64,000 bases of DNA. Origin: Bubalus kerabau (lineage: Eukaryota > Chordata > Mammalia > Artiodactyla > Bovidae). The notes below the pieces were generated by a model. That model was not told where the DNA came from and searched no databases. It worked only from the letters and a program-made list of their open reading frames with translations. How positions within the stretch are numbered: the stretch's first letter is position 1; every line of letters begins with the position of its first letter. Location: NCBI RefSeq assembly GCF_029407905.1, contig NC_073627.1, positions 133,747,697 to 133,811,696 on the forward strand, written 5' to 3'. Made by a program: the position numbers and the translations under genes. This document shows positions 63,811 through 64,000 of this stretch, piece after piece.

Positions 63811-64000
63811 GGCTTCCCAGCTTGGCACTAGTGGTAAAGAATCCACCTGCCAATGGAGAAAATGTAAGAGAGAGGGTTTGGTCCCTGTGTCAGGAAGATC
63901 CTCTGGAGGAGGGCATAGCAACACACTCCAGTATTCTTGCCTGGAGAATCCCATGGACAGAGGAGACTGGCGGGCTACAGTCCATGTGGGTCACAAAGAC
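63811..64000 (+). mobile_element. Bov-tA SINE, runs off the window end
   Basis: 'ggcttcccagcttggcacta', 'gtttggtccctgtgtcagga', 'ggcgggctacagtccatgtg'. The final tail bases lie beyond 64,000. Confidence 0.94.

Noticed and set aside
1..64000. CRISPR-like or phage-like repeat arrays
   Set aside because: The frequent similar sequences are dispersed SINEs in both orientations with target duplications, not regularly spaced direct repeats. The genome is mammalian.

Overview
The window is nuclear DNA from a ruminant, most likely a bovid (cattle, sheep or goat group). The evidence is dozens of copies of tRNA-headed Bov-tA SINEs, many CHR-type cetartiodactyl SINEs, nine pieces of the BovB (RTE) LINE and young 3'-truncated L1 copies, on a background of ancient MIR, L2, MER20 and MLT1 repeats. 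I see no bacterial-style genes, operons, tRNA or rRNA genes, and no CRISPR array. I cannot recognise any host protein-coding exon with confidence. Nearly all ORFs over 60 codons lie inside SINEs or LINEs or in GC-rich unique sequence.

Layout. 1-11.6 kb is repeat-rich intergenic or intronic DNA, with an L1 insertion that has a perfect 17-bp target duplication (1.70-2.71 kb), a BovB/L1/MIR cluster (2.8-4.1 kb), a MER20 hAT relic (6.5 kb), a hairpin mariner MITE (10.5 kb) and an MLT1A-like LTR split by a SINE (10.78-11.41 kb). 12.3-13.87 kb is almost repeat-free and holds clustered regulatory-looking motifs. 13.9-25.3 kb returns to SINE, L2 and L1 remnants. 26.19-28.05 kb holds two different class I endogenous retrovirus LTRs: one is a solo LTR with a clean 4-bp duplication, the other is split by a Bov-tA SINE with a 12-bp duplication. 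31.6-34.1 kb holds two BovB copies arranged head to head, one with a nearly complete but inactivated reverse transcriptase. 34.8-37.3 kb is one old L1 broken up by five younger insertions, followed by a MIR and an MLT1A-like LTR. 38-54.5 kb is mixed unique DNA with SINEs. It includes a long SINE-poor stretch at 48.2-50.2 kb that is a candidate for conserved noncoding sequence.

The main functional landmark is a CpG island at about 54.84-55.58 kb. It has six tandem GGGGC units (GC boxes), two diverged copies of a CCAAT-box module, and consensus-like splice sites on both strands. This is very likely the promoter or first-exon region of a gene whose body lies mostly outside the window. Neither the gene nor its direction can be settled from sequence alone. 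Downstream, 56.6-57.5 kb shows a Bov-tA SINE split by a nested insertion, then a 45-bp imperfect inverted repeat with an interleaved direct repeat that resembles a template-switch scar. The window ends inside a Bov-tA SINE.

Nothing here is a new gene system. The items most worth checking are the CpG-island promoter, the 57.4-kb inverted repeat, the head-to-head BovB pair, the two ERV LTRs and the repeat-poor candidate regulatory blocks. Repeat family names are given from memory of consensus features, and most boundaries are good to about 5-20 bp.
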